Origin: Spirochaetota bacterium | GTDB lineage: Bacteria; Spirochaetota; UBA12135; COTS27; JAFLEE01 | Direction: 5' to 3' | Assembly: GCA_017302015.1 (NCBI GenBank) | Contig: JAFLEE010000116.1 | Location: 1-12,833 of the forward strand | Length of the DNA stretch: 12,833 nt | Part shown: in pieces, positions 7,522-12,833 of the stretch | Layout of the letters: every line of letters starts with the position of its first letter | How positions within the stretch are numbered: position 1 is the stretch's first letter | Made by a program: the position numbers and the translations under genes | Notes under the pieces: generated by a model | Told to the model about the DNA's origin: nothing | What the model saw: the letters and a program-made list of their open reading frames with translations, nothing else | Databases searched by the model: none

Positions 7522-7582
7522 GGGGAATTCTAGGCTTCCCCGGGCGAAATGGGCGGTCGAATCGGATAAAAGCGTGGATAAA
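7522..7582 (-). promoter_or_regulatory. Candidate operator and leaderless-type promoter of the ADP-ribosylglycohydrolase-family gene
   Basis: The 91-nt gap between the AraC gene and the downstream enzyme gene contains two direct copies of GGATAAA on the plus strand (7564-7570 and 7576-7582), 12 bp apart start to start, a spacing compatible with two helix-turn-helix contacts of an AraC-type protein. Nearer the gene, GGGGAA (7522-7527) and TTCCCC (7536-7541) form an inverted repeat. Its loop overlaps TAGAAT on the minus strand (7527-7532), a near-consensus -10 box ending 6 nt before the ATG, while no Shine-Dalgarno is visible. That arrangement is typical of leaderless transcripts. No clear -35 box is present. 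All of this is pattern reading without binding data. Confidence 0.35.
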
Positions 7583-7611
7583 CCGGCGCACAGGCCCGGG
7601 CGCCGCGGTCT

Positions 7612-8463
7612 TCACACGCCCATGGGCGAGGGGCCTGAACTCAGTTTCACCTCCGCGGGGTTCAGGCCGAAACGTTTCTTGAACTGGCGTTGGAAGGCGC
7701 TATAATCGGCGAAGCCGGATTCTTCCGCGGCCCGGCGGGTGGGGTAGCCCTTGCTGGCCAAAAGGATGTGGGCGCGGAATAGGCGGCGCTCCTCCACCCA
7801 TTCCCGGGGCGATTTCCCGGTGTAGGCCTTGAAGCGCTTCCTGAAATGCGCCTCGGAAAGCCCCGTGCGCGCGGCCAATTCGGCGGCGGGCAGGGGCGAA
7901 TCCAGGCGCGTAAGGATATGGTCGAGGAGCCCGGGGAGTTTTTCGCAGAATGCGTCCTGGGCCGCCGCGGGGAGTTGCCGCTTGAAATGCCGCGTGAGTT
8001 CCACGAGGAGCCTCGCCACGTGCAGGCGCGCCATGACCTTGCCGTGGGGGTCCCCCGAATTGGCCTCCTCCACCGCCGCGCGGAGGGCCCAGGTGGCGCC
8101 CTCGCTGCGGAAACGGTTCTCGAAGCGGGGCCCGCCTAATGAGAAGAGCCTGAGGAAATCCACCCCCGGCGCGAAGGGGAGCAGCATCTCGAGGAAGCGG
8201 TCGCTTAAGTAGAGGAACCGGGCGCGTACCGAAGCCGAACCGGCGGCATGGGCCCGGTGCCCCTCGAGTTTATTGATGAGGAAGAGGTCGCCGGCGCTGA
8301 AAGGGACTTTCTTCTCTCCGATCCAGAAGGTCCCGGTGCCGGTCTCGATCAGGCCGACCTCCAGGCAATCGTGGTAGTGGATCTCCTTCAGTTCCCGGGG
8401 GATATCGTAGGTGAAGAGGATCGCCGGGAAGTCCGCGGGAAAATCGAGTTCCTGGATGGCCAT
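7612..8463 (-). CDS. AraC-family transcriptional regulator
   Basis: Predicted 283-residue DNA-binding regulator. The N-terminal part is a cupin-type effector domain with HYHDCLE (residues 29-35), GTGTFWIGEKKVPFSAGDLFL-like strands (about 42-62, given here as a region) and a short helix-rich linker. The C-terminal AraC domain has two helix-turn-helix motifs, near 193-213 (AAELAARTGLSEAHFRKRF) and 242-262 (TRRAAEESGFADYSAFQRQF), ending with the usual GLNPAEV. Such proteins mostly bind a sugar or related small molecule and activate nearby genes. It sits 15 nt after the ribokinase gene and 91 nt before the ADP-ribosylglycohydrolase-family gene, all on the same strand, so those are its likely targets. 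A pair of GGATAAA direct repeats in the 91-nt gap is a candidate binding site. The effector is unknown; a ribose- or ADP-ribose-related compound is a guess from context. Confidence 0.92.
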   Translation of the reverse strand: MAIQELDFPADFPAILFTYDIPRELKEIHYHDCLEVGLIETGTGTFWIGEKKVPFSAGDLFLINKLEGHRAHAAGSASVRARFLYLSDRFLEMLLPFAPGVDFLRLFSLGGPRFENRFRSEGATWALRAAVEEANSGDPHGKVMARLHVARLLVELTRHFKRQLPAAAQDAFCEKLPGLLDHILTRLDSPLPAAELAARTGLSEAHFRKRFKAYTGKSPREWVEERRLFRAHILLASKGYPTRRAAEESGFADYSAFQRQFKKRFGLNPAEVKLSSGPSPMGV

Positions 8464-8478
8464 GGCCGGTGGCGGCCC

Positions 8479-9378
8479 TCAGCCCGGAAGGAGCGTGCGA
8501 AGCACATCGTCGACTTCCCGGGCGGTGGGGATGCTATCGGCGGCCCCGGGGCGGCTGACGGTGATGGACGCGGCTAGGGCGGCTCGCTTTAGCGCTTCCT
8601 GGGGCGACGCCCCGCCCGACCAGGCGGCGAGGAAGAAGCCGAGGAAGGTATCCCCCGCGGCGGTGGTATCGACGACCTTGGCCGGGAAGACGCCTTGGTG
8701 GATGCGGCTTTGGCGGTGGGCGAACCAGGCGCCCTCGCCCCCCAGGGTGAGGAGCAGGGCCGTTTCGGGCCAGAGCTTGGCCGCCGCGTCGAGGATGGCT
8801 TGCACACCCGTTTCGCCGGTCAAATCGGCCCCTTCGGTTTCATTGACGACGAGGAGGCTAAGGAGGGAGAGCGGGTAGGATTTGACGGCGGGCGTGCAAG
8901 GCGCGGCGTTGAACACCACGACCATGCCGCGGGCGCGGGCCGCTTCGATGAGGTGGGCCGTCTCGGAGATCTCGTTCTGCAGCACGAGCAGGTCGTGGCG
9001 GCCGTAGTTCGAGAGGATCCCGTCGATTTCGCCCCGGGTGATGGCCCCGTTGGCCCCCGCGGAGAGGAGGATGCAATTCTCCCCCTGGGGATTAACTTGG
9101 ATGATGGCCTGGCCCGAGAGCACCCGATCGTCCACCAGCACGTGGCGCGTGTCGACGCCCTCCTGGTCGAGGCGGCTCTTCATCCAGGCGCCATCGGGCC
9201 CGATCTTTCCGGCATGGGCCGTCTTCGCCCCGGCCCGGGCGAGCGCGATGCTCTGGTTGGCCCCCTTGCCGCCGGCGTGGAGCGCGACCCCGTCGCTGGC
9301 GAGGGTTTCCCCCGGCCGGACGAAATGGGGGACGGAAAAGACGAGATCCGCGTTCAGCGAGCCGAAATTGAGGATCAT
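8479..9378 (-). CDS. rbsK: Ribokinase / PfkB-family sugar kinase
   Basis: Predicted 299-residue cytoplasmic kinase of normal ribokinase length. It opens with GSLNADLVFSVPHF (substrate-contact Asn-Asp region), has the PfkB signature GGKGANQS at 36-43, VNETEGADLTG in the middle, and the ATP-site and anion-hole motif DTTAAGDTFLGFF at 237-249, in which D243 is the expected catalytic base. The family transfers phosphate from ATP to the 5-hydroxyl of D-ribose, but related members use other sugars or nucleosides, so ribose is the best guess, not proven. The ATG at 9378 lies 7 nt after the stop of the upstream M60-like gene, with GAGGAA inside that gene's end as the likely ribosome site. A kinase for free ribose would make sense beside an enzyme that may release ribosyl groups. 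Confidence 0.9.
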   Translation of the reverse strand: MILNFGSLNADLVFSVPHFVRPGETLASDGVALHAGGKGANQSIALARAGAKTAHAGKIGPDGAWMKSRLDQEGVDTRHVLVDDRVLSGQAIIQVNPQGENCILLSAGANGAITRGEIDGILSNYGRHDLLVLQNEISETAHLIEAARARGMVVVFNAAPCTPAVKSYPLSLLSLLVVNETEGADLTGETGVQAILDAAAKLWPETALLLTLGGEGAWFAHRQSRIHQGVFPAKVVDTTAAGDTFLGFFLAAWSGGASPQEALKRAALAASITVSRPGAADSIPTAREVDDVLRTLLPG

Positions 9379-9385
9379 CGGGGGG

Positions 9386-11638
9386 TCATTCCTCTGGCTT
9401 CACATCGACGTGGAGCCAAGCGTCGCCGAGGGCCTGGACCGAATCCAGGGCGGCCTGGCTCACGGGGATGCGCCAGAGGGTGAAGAAGGGCCCGAGGTTC
9501 CGCTTGGTCTCCTGGCTGAGGCGTTTGAGCCACTCGTCCCACTTGGTGGTCTCCTCGCCGACCGCGGGGGGATGGGTGCGGAAGCCGGTGATGACCCGGC
9601 GCATGACATCCCAACCCCAACGTTCGATGAGTTCCCAGAAGAAGAGGGTTCCCGCGTCCCGCGTATTGGCGAAGGTGCGGGTGGAATCGGCGTTCCAGGC
9701 CTCCACGATCTTTTGGCGCTTCCCGTAGGCGAGGTCGCCGTCGCGCACCAATTCCATGGGGCCGCCGCAGACGGCGTTCTGGATATGGATGGAGAAGATG
9801 ACGCCGAAGACCTGCTCCATCCCCTCGGGGATCCAGGCGGGGCTGAGTTGGTTGACCCCCAGTTCGTACCAGATCCGGTGGTCCCGGGGGTGGTTCGTGT
9901 CATCGCGGATGAGGGGGAGCACCGTGAACTCGGAGGCGTAGCGGGGGAGGGCGGTGATGGGATAGCCATAGCGCATGTCGCCGCCGATGACCTTGCGGTC
10001 GAGGACGACCCGCTCGGGACGCAGGCGCTCCGATTCCTGGCGGCCGGCGAGTCGGTCCATGGCGAAGACCGCCTTCTCCCAGAATTGCAGCAGCGGGGCC
10101 GGGTCGTCGAGGATGCGGATCGTATCGGAGGGCACGGTGAGGACCACGCCCCGGCAGACGAACTCGGCCCAGGGGGCGGGCAAGCGCCGCGCGAGTTTCC
10201 AATCGGCGGCGGTATGGCGTCCGAGCACGAAGAGGGGCGCCTCCACGGCGTTGCTGATGCGCACGTCCACCTTCAAGTCGGGCATCTCCTCTGGCACCGT
10301 GATGTAGATGAGGCCGCCGAAGGGGCTGGCGACCGTGGTCTCGCGGGTTTGGAGGTCCCAGGTCCAGGAGAGCGAGGGCCAGCGGGTCCATCCGTCCTCG
10401 GTCCAGAGGTCTTCCCGATGGGCGCCGATGCGCAGGCCGAGCCCGAGGCTCGTGGCGCTCTTGGGGAGCGAGATGAAGATCCGTTCCCCCGCGGCCGCGT
10501 AGAGCCCCGTGCTATGCCAGCGGGGTACTTTCGTCGGGATGGAGACGGTCTTGGCCACCCGAGGGGTCTTCGGGGGGATCGTCCCCGGAAATTCAGTCCC
10601 GGCGGCATTGGCGACCATCCGCTCCGGGGGCAGGGAATGGAGCCAATCATTGACGACGCGAACCTGCAGGCGCTTCACCGGCTTCTCCATGAGGATCGGT
10701 CTGCGCTCCACCGGGGTCGGGAACGCGAACGCTTCGTTCTGGGCCAGAAAGGCCGCGGAGACGACGGGATCGGCGGGCGGAAAACTATTCCAGGCCAGCG
10801 CGAGGGTCGCCGACGCCTGCTCGAGGGATTGGATGAAGGGCGGGGGTTCCTTCTGGGCCTGGACCGCCAGCAGGTCGATGGCCTCGAAGGCGTTGAGGAG
10901 GGCCTCGAAATTGTGCTCGGCGGTATACCCAGTGGAGGGTTCGGCGATCTCCTCCGTCGAGAAGGCGATGCCGAGCCCCGAGGTGAGTTGGTTCACGGGA
11001 TAGAGGGTCTTGATCTCCCCCTCCTGATTGGAGCCCGCCCAGAGGCCGGGGCTCGCGGCCAGTACCAGCCCGCCGCCGTTGGAAAGATAAGTCAGGAGCG
11101 CCTCCCGGCCTTCTTTCAGCGCACAGAGCGCTTCGCCGCCTACCAAGACCGTGTAGGAAGGGAGCTCCCTCATCCAGTCGGCCCCGACGGCCTTGGCAGG
11201 GACCTTCTTCATTTCGAGGTAGGCCAGCGCCTCGGGGGCGGCGAGCACCCCGGCATTGGGGTTGCCCGATGCGGTCCAGCGCGCCGCGTTGACCAGGAGA
11301 GTGCCCATGTCCGAATTGGTGTAGGCCTCGGTATCGTGGAGGGCGCCCGCGCCCCCAAAGACGAAGAGCCGCCCCTTGCCGACCCGCGTTCCCACGGCGA
11401 CCGCGGCCCGGTTGCTGCCGAAAGGGGCGCTCACGGCGGCGAAGCCATTGCTCCCCCCGAGGGCGAGGGCGAAAGACTGGCCGAAATAGACGGTGTTCAC
11501 CCCGCGGATGAGATCTTGCCGGTCGATGTTCGGGTCGGCGGCGCAGGGACCGCAGAGGAGCGCGGCCAGGAAAAGCGGAAGCCGGAGCCTGGAGTGAGGT
11601 CGAATCGGGCGGTTCTTCGGGGCGATGGGGTGGCGCAC
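9386..11638 (-). CDS. Secreted peptidase M60/enhancin-like protein with a broken zinc motif
   Basis: Predicted 750-residue exported protein. Basic residues then a hydrophobic core (about 19-30) and CAADPN suggest a signal peptide cut near residue 33-35. Residues about 40-230 look like the glutamine-amidotransferase/ThuA-like N-domain that accompanies M60 domains in TCAF-type proteins (NGGGLVLAASPGLW at 187-200). From about 372 the M60-like domain is clear: HSTGLYAAAGERIFISLP, ASPFGGLIYITVP (438-450), PWAEFVCRGVVLTVPSDTI, PERVVLD, GDMRYGYPI (553-561). Where active family members have HEXXH, this protein has YELGV (591-595), while the downstream Glu608 remains, so proteolysis is doubtful and a glycan- or protein-binding role is possible. 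The start is GTG at 11638 with AGGAGG 6 nt upstream. It heads a minus-strand gene series with the ribokinase 7 nt behind. Confidence 0.82.
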   Translation of the reverse strand: MRHPIAPKNRPIRPHSRLRLPLFLAALLCGPCAADPNIDRQDLIRGVNTVYFGQSFALALGGSNGFAAVSAPFGSNRAAVAVGTRVGKGRLFVFGGAGALHDTEAYTNSDMGTLLVNAARWTASGNPNAGVLAAPEALAYLEMKKVPAKAVGADWMRELPSYTVLVGGEALCALKEGREALLTYLSNGGGLVLAASPGLWAGSNQEGEIKTLYPVNQLTSGLGIAFSTEEIAEPSTGYTAEHNFEALLNAFEAIDLLAVQAQKEPPPFIQSLEQASATLALAWNSFPPADPVVSAAFLAQNEAFAFPTPVERRPILMEKPVKRLQVRVVNDWLHSLPPERMVANAAGTEFPGTIPPKTPRVAKTVSIPTKVPRWHSTGLYAAAGERIFISLPKSATSLGLGLRIGAHREDLWTEDGWTRWPSLSWTWDLQTRETTVASPFGGLIYITVPEEMPDLKVDVRISNAVEAPLFVLGRHTAADWKLARRLPAPWAEFVCRGVVLTVPSDTIRILDDPAPLLQFWEKAVFAMDRLAGRQESERLRPERVVLDRKVIGGDMRYGYPITALPRYASEFTVLPLIRDDTNHPRDHRIWYELGVNQLSPAWIPEGMEQVFGVIFSIHIQNAVCGGPMELVRDGDLAYGKRQKIVEAWNADSTRTFANTRDAGTLFFWELIERWGWDVMRRVITGFRTHPPAVGEETTKWDEWLKRLSQETKRNLGPFFTLWRIPVSQAALDSVQALGDAWLHVDVKPEE

Positions 11639-11644
11639 GCGGTC

Positions 11645-11650
11645 CCTCCT
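11645..11650 (-). promoter_or_regulatory. Ribosome binding site fixing the GTG start of the M60-like gene
   Basis: On the minus strand a perfect AGGAGG lies 6 nt before the GTG at 11636-11638. No ATG in the same frame is placed as well relative to a ribosome site and to the signal peptide, so this decides the start. Confidence 0.75.
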
Positions 11651-11693
11651 GTTTCACGCCTCGGGTCGGCTTCCTGCCACGGCGTCCAAGTCG

Positions 11694-11866
11694 GAGTCAT
11701 CCTGGCTCCTGGCCCCATTTTCCGATCGGAGGCCAATAAATGGGAGTGGCCCTCGTCCGGGCCGGGATTCGCATGGGGAGACAAGGGCGAAAGCACCCAG
11801 GGCCCAGGCTCCGGGTAAAACGGGCCTTGACCCACCGGCTTCCCGGGGCAATAATTCCCCAGGACA
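11694..11866 (-). promoter_or_regulatory. Weak cobalamin-riboswitch-like segment upstream of the M60-like gene
   Basis: Read on the minus strand, this part of the 236-nt divergent gap holds, in the order seen in cobalamin riboswitches, GGGAAGCCGGTG (11844-11833), GCCACT (11750-11745) and GAGCCAGGA (11708-11700, the first nine positions of the B12 box). A 7-bp pairing between GTCCTGG (11865-11859) and CCAGGAT (11705-11699) could close the element. The strongly conserved CCCCGC/ACTGT core is not found and the B12 box drifts after nine bases, so this may be a decayed copy or chance in G+C-rich sequence. Apart from the cobU promoter nothing else was recognised in the 11639-11874 gap. Confidence 0.2.
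11827..11855 (+). promoter_or_regulatory. Sigma70-like promoter for cobU
   Basis: TTGACC (11827-11832) and AATAAT (11850-11855) each match five of six consensus bases and are separated by exactly 17 bp. Transcription would start near 11862, only about 13 nt before the cobU ATG, with AGGA (11861-11864) at the very 5' end as a weak ribosome site. The leader would therefore be too short to hold a riboswitch on this strand if this is the main promoter. Confidence 0.5.
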
Positions 11867-11874
11867 TCCCCCCC

Positions 11875-12417
11875 ATGGGCCGACTCATTTTCATCACCGG
11901 CGGGGCCCGCAGCGGGAAAAGCCGATTCGCCGAGCGGACCGCCGAGACCCTGGCGGAGGCGAAATCTTCGCGCATCGGCTATGTGGCCACCGCCGTCGCC
12001 ATGGATGAAGAGTTCACGGAGCGCATCCGCATCCACCGGGAACGCCGCAGCGGCGTCTACGAGACGTTTGAAGAACCGGTGGCCATCGACCGGGCGGCCG
12101 AGGCAGCCCTCGCCACCCACCCGGTCGTTCTTTTGGAGTGCCTGACCGTCTGGTTGGGAAATGTCTTCGTCCGTCCGGGCCCCCTCGACTCCCACGAGGG
12201 TTTCGCGATGGAATGCCTCGAACGCCTCCTCGAAAAGACCGCCGCCTCCGCCTCCACCTTGCTCCTCATCTCCAATGAAGTCGGCCTAGGCATCGTGCCC
12301 GCCGATCCCCTGTCGCGTGCCTACCGCGATGCCCACGGGCGCATCAACCAACGTGTCGCTGCGGCCGCGCAAGAGGCCCATTTCGTGGTATCGGGCATCC
12401 CCTTGAGGCTCAAATGA
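11875..12417 (+). CDS. cobU: Adenosylcobinamide kinase / adenosylcobinamide-phosphate guanylyltransferase
   Basis: Predicted 180-residue cytoplasmic bifunctional enzyme, the normal CobU length. It phosphorylates adenosylcobinamide and then attaches GMP from GTP, giving adenosylcobinamide-GDP for nucleotide-loop assembly of vitamin B12. The P-loop GGARSGKS is at residues 9-16, YVATA at 36-40, and IHRERR at 53-58, with H54 matching the guanylylated histidine of the family. Also present are ECLTVWLGN in the middle, SNEVGLGIVP, and the closing YRDAHGRINQRVA and VVSGIPL. The ATG at 11875 puts the P-loop eight residues from the N-terminus as in known CobU proteins; an in-frame ATG at 11740 would add 45 unrelated residues. 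Its stop overlaps the cobS start by 4 nt (ATGA), so the two are co-transcribed. A sigma70-like promoter lies just upstream. Confidence 0.95.
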   Translation: MGRLIFITGGARSGKSRFAERTAETLAEAKSSRIGYVATAVAMDEEFTERIRIHRERRSGVYETFEEPVAIDRAAEAALATHPVVLLECLTVWLGNVFVRPGPLDSHEGFAMECLERLLEKTAASASTLLLISNEVGLGIVPADPLSRAYRDAHGRINQRVAAAAQEAHFVVSGIPLRLK

Positions 12418-12833
12418 AGGGCCTCCTTTCCTCTCTGGCCCTGGCGTTCATGACCCTCACCCGGCTTCCGGTGCCCTTCGCGGGCCGGGTCGCCTTTAGC
12501 GACGAGATTTCCCGCCATTCCGCGGTGTTCTTTCCCGTGGTGGGCCTCTTCTATGGGGGCGTCCTTTTCATCGCTTGGAGGGTCCTGGCTACCGCGAGGG
12601 CGCCCGTGGAAGTCCAAGCATTCGTGCTCCTGGCGCTCCCCTATTGCCTGAACCGGTTCTTCCATCTCGACGGTCTCGCCGATGTCGCCGACGCATTCTT
12701 CGCCGATCGCACCCCGGAAGATCGCCTGGCCATCTTGAAGGATCCCCGGGTGGGCACTTTCGCGGTGGGCACCTTGCTGCTCTTCCTGCTCTACCGCTTC
12801 CTTCTGCTTAAACTTTTCCTCCAGTGGACCCAC
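12414..12833 (+). CDS. cobS: Adenosylcobinamide-GDP ribazoletransferase, cobalamin synthase (N-terminal part)
   Basis: The first 140 residues of a polytopic inner-membrane enzyme that continues past the window end (the full family length is near 250). CobS joins adenosylcobinamide-GDP, made by the upstream gene's product, to alpha-ribazole or its phosphate, finishing cobalamin. Seen here: FMTLTRLPVPF (12-22), SRHSAVFFPVVGLFYGG (33-49) starting the first membrane helices, RFFHLDGLADVADAFFADR (81-99) with the acidic metal-binding residues D86, D90 and D93, then EDRLAILKDPRVGTFAVG (102-119) and another hydrophobic helix (120-136). The order matches the family throughout. The ATG overlaps the cobU stop by 4 nt, so translation is probably coupled. 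Confidence 0.95.
   Translation, partial: MKGLLSSLALAFMTLTRLPVPFAGRVAFSDEISRHSAVFFPVVGLFYGGVLFIAWRVLATARAPVEVQAFVLLALPYCLNRFFHLDGLADVADAFFADRTPEDRLAILKDPRVGTFAVGTLLLFLLYRFLLLKLFLQWTH

Noticed and set aside
5577-7682. 701-residue open frame on the plus strand opposite the ADP-ribosylglycohydrolase-family gene
   Set aside because: No motif, Gly/Glu/Arg-rich shadow of a gene with two intact metal-binding motifs on the other strand.
11533-11600. Lipoprotein signal (two cysteines near the N-terminus of the M60-like protein)
   Set aside because: The residues before the first cysteine (ALLC) and second cysteine (CGPC) do not fit the lipobox, which needs a small residue at -1 and a suitable -3; an ordinary signal peptide with CAAD cleavage fits better.
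9038-11818. 926-residue open frame on the plus strand across the M60-like gene and part of the ribokinase gene
   Set aside because: Although it is the longest frame in the window, it spans two genes whose minus-strand proteins match known families, and its translation lacks any signal peptide or domain.
11740-11874. Upstream ATG extension of cobU
   Set aside because: CobU proteins begin a few residues before the P-loop; the extra 45 residues have no family match and span the predicted promoter.
11639-11874. Cobalamin riboswitch on the plus strand controlling cobU
   Set aside because: No B12 box or GCCACTG word was found on this strand, and the best promoter leaves a leader of only about 13 nt.
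1-12833. tRNA, rRNA, CRISPR array, insertion sequence or attachment site
   Set aside because: No transposase or integrase motif, no regularly spaced repeats, and no tRNA-like cloverleaf words were noticed on either strand; the window is nearly filled by protein genes.

Overview
The window is G+C-rich (about two thirds by eye) and almost entirely coding, with short gaps and many overlapping gene ends. The inner-membrane export genes with periplasmic adaptors point to a Gram-negative bacterium. The mix of ADP-ribosylglycohydrolase with a lectin-like tail, an M60-like secreted protein and MacB-type export resembles gene content of the Planctomycetes/Verrucomicrobia/Lentisphaerae group. That placement is inference from gene content only and is weak.

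Region 1 (1-5424, plus strand) is the 3' part of a tightly overlapped export operon: the tail of an ABC ATPase, two closely matching HlyD/MacA-type adaptors, one MacB/FtsX-type permease, and a third, more divergent adaptor. Four successive gene junctions overlap (29, 14, 4 and 8 nt), so translation is probably coupled. One permease served by three adaptors is the oddest feature here. No TolC-type outer-membrane gene lies in the window.

Region 2 (5421-11638, minus strand) reads from right to left: a secreted protein with a peptidase M60-like domain whose zinc motif is broken, a ribokinase-family sugar kinase, an AraC-type regulator, and an ADP-ribosylglycohydrolase-family enzyme fused to a concanavalin/DUF1080-like C-terminal domain. 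The first three genes are separated by only 7 and 15 nt. The fourth follows a 91-nt gap holding a possible operator and a leaderless-type promoter. The set looks like a regulated unit for recognising and using a (ADP-)ribosyl or other sugar conjugate. That function is inferred from family membership and adjacency.

Region 3 (11875-12833, plus strand) starts a cobalamin nucleotide-loop assembly operon: complete cobU followed by the 5' part of cobS, overlapping by 4 nt, with a good sigma70-like promoter just upstream. The 236-nt divergent gap before it also carries, on the minus strand, words reminiscent of a cobalamin riboswitch, but the conserved core is not convincing. No RNA genes, CRISPR arrays or insertion sequences were seen.
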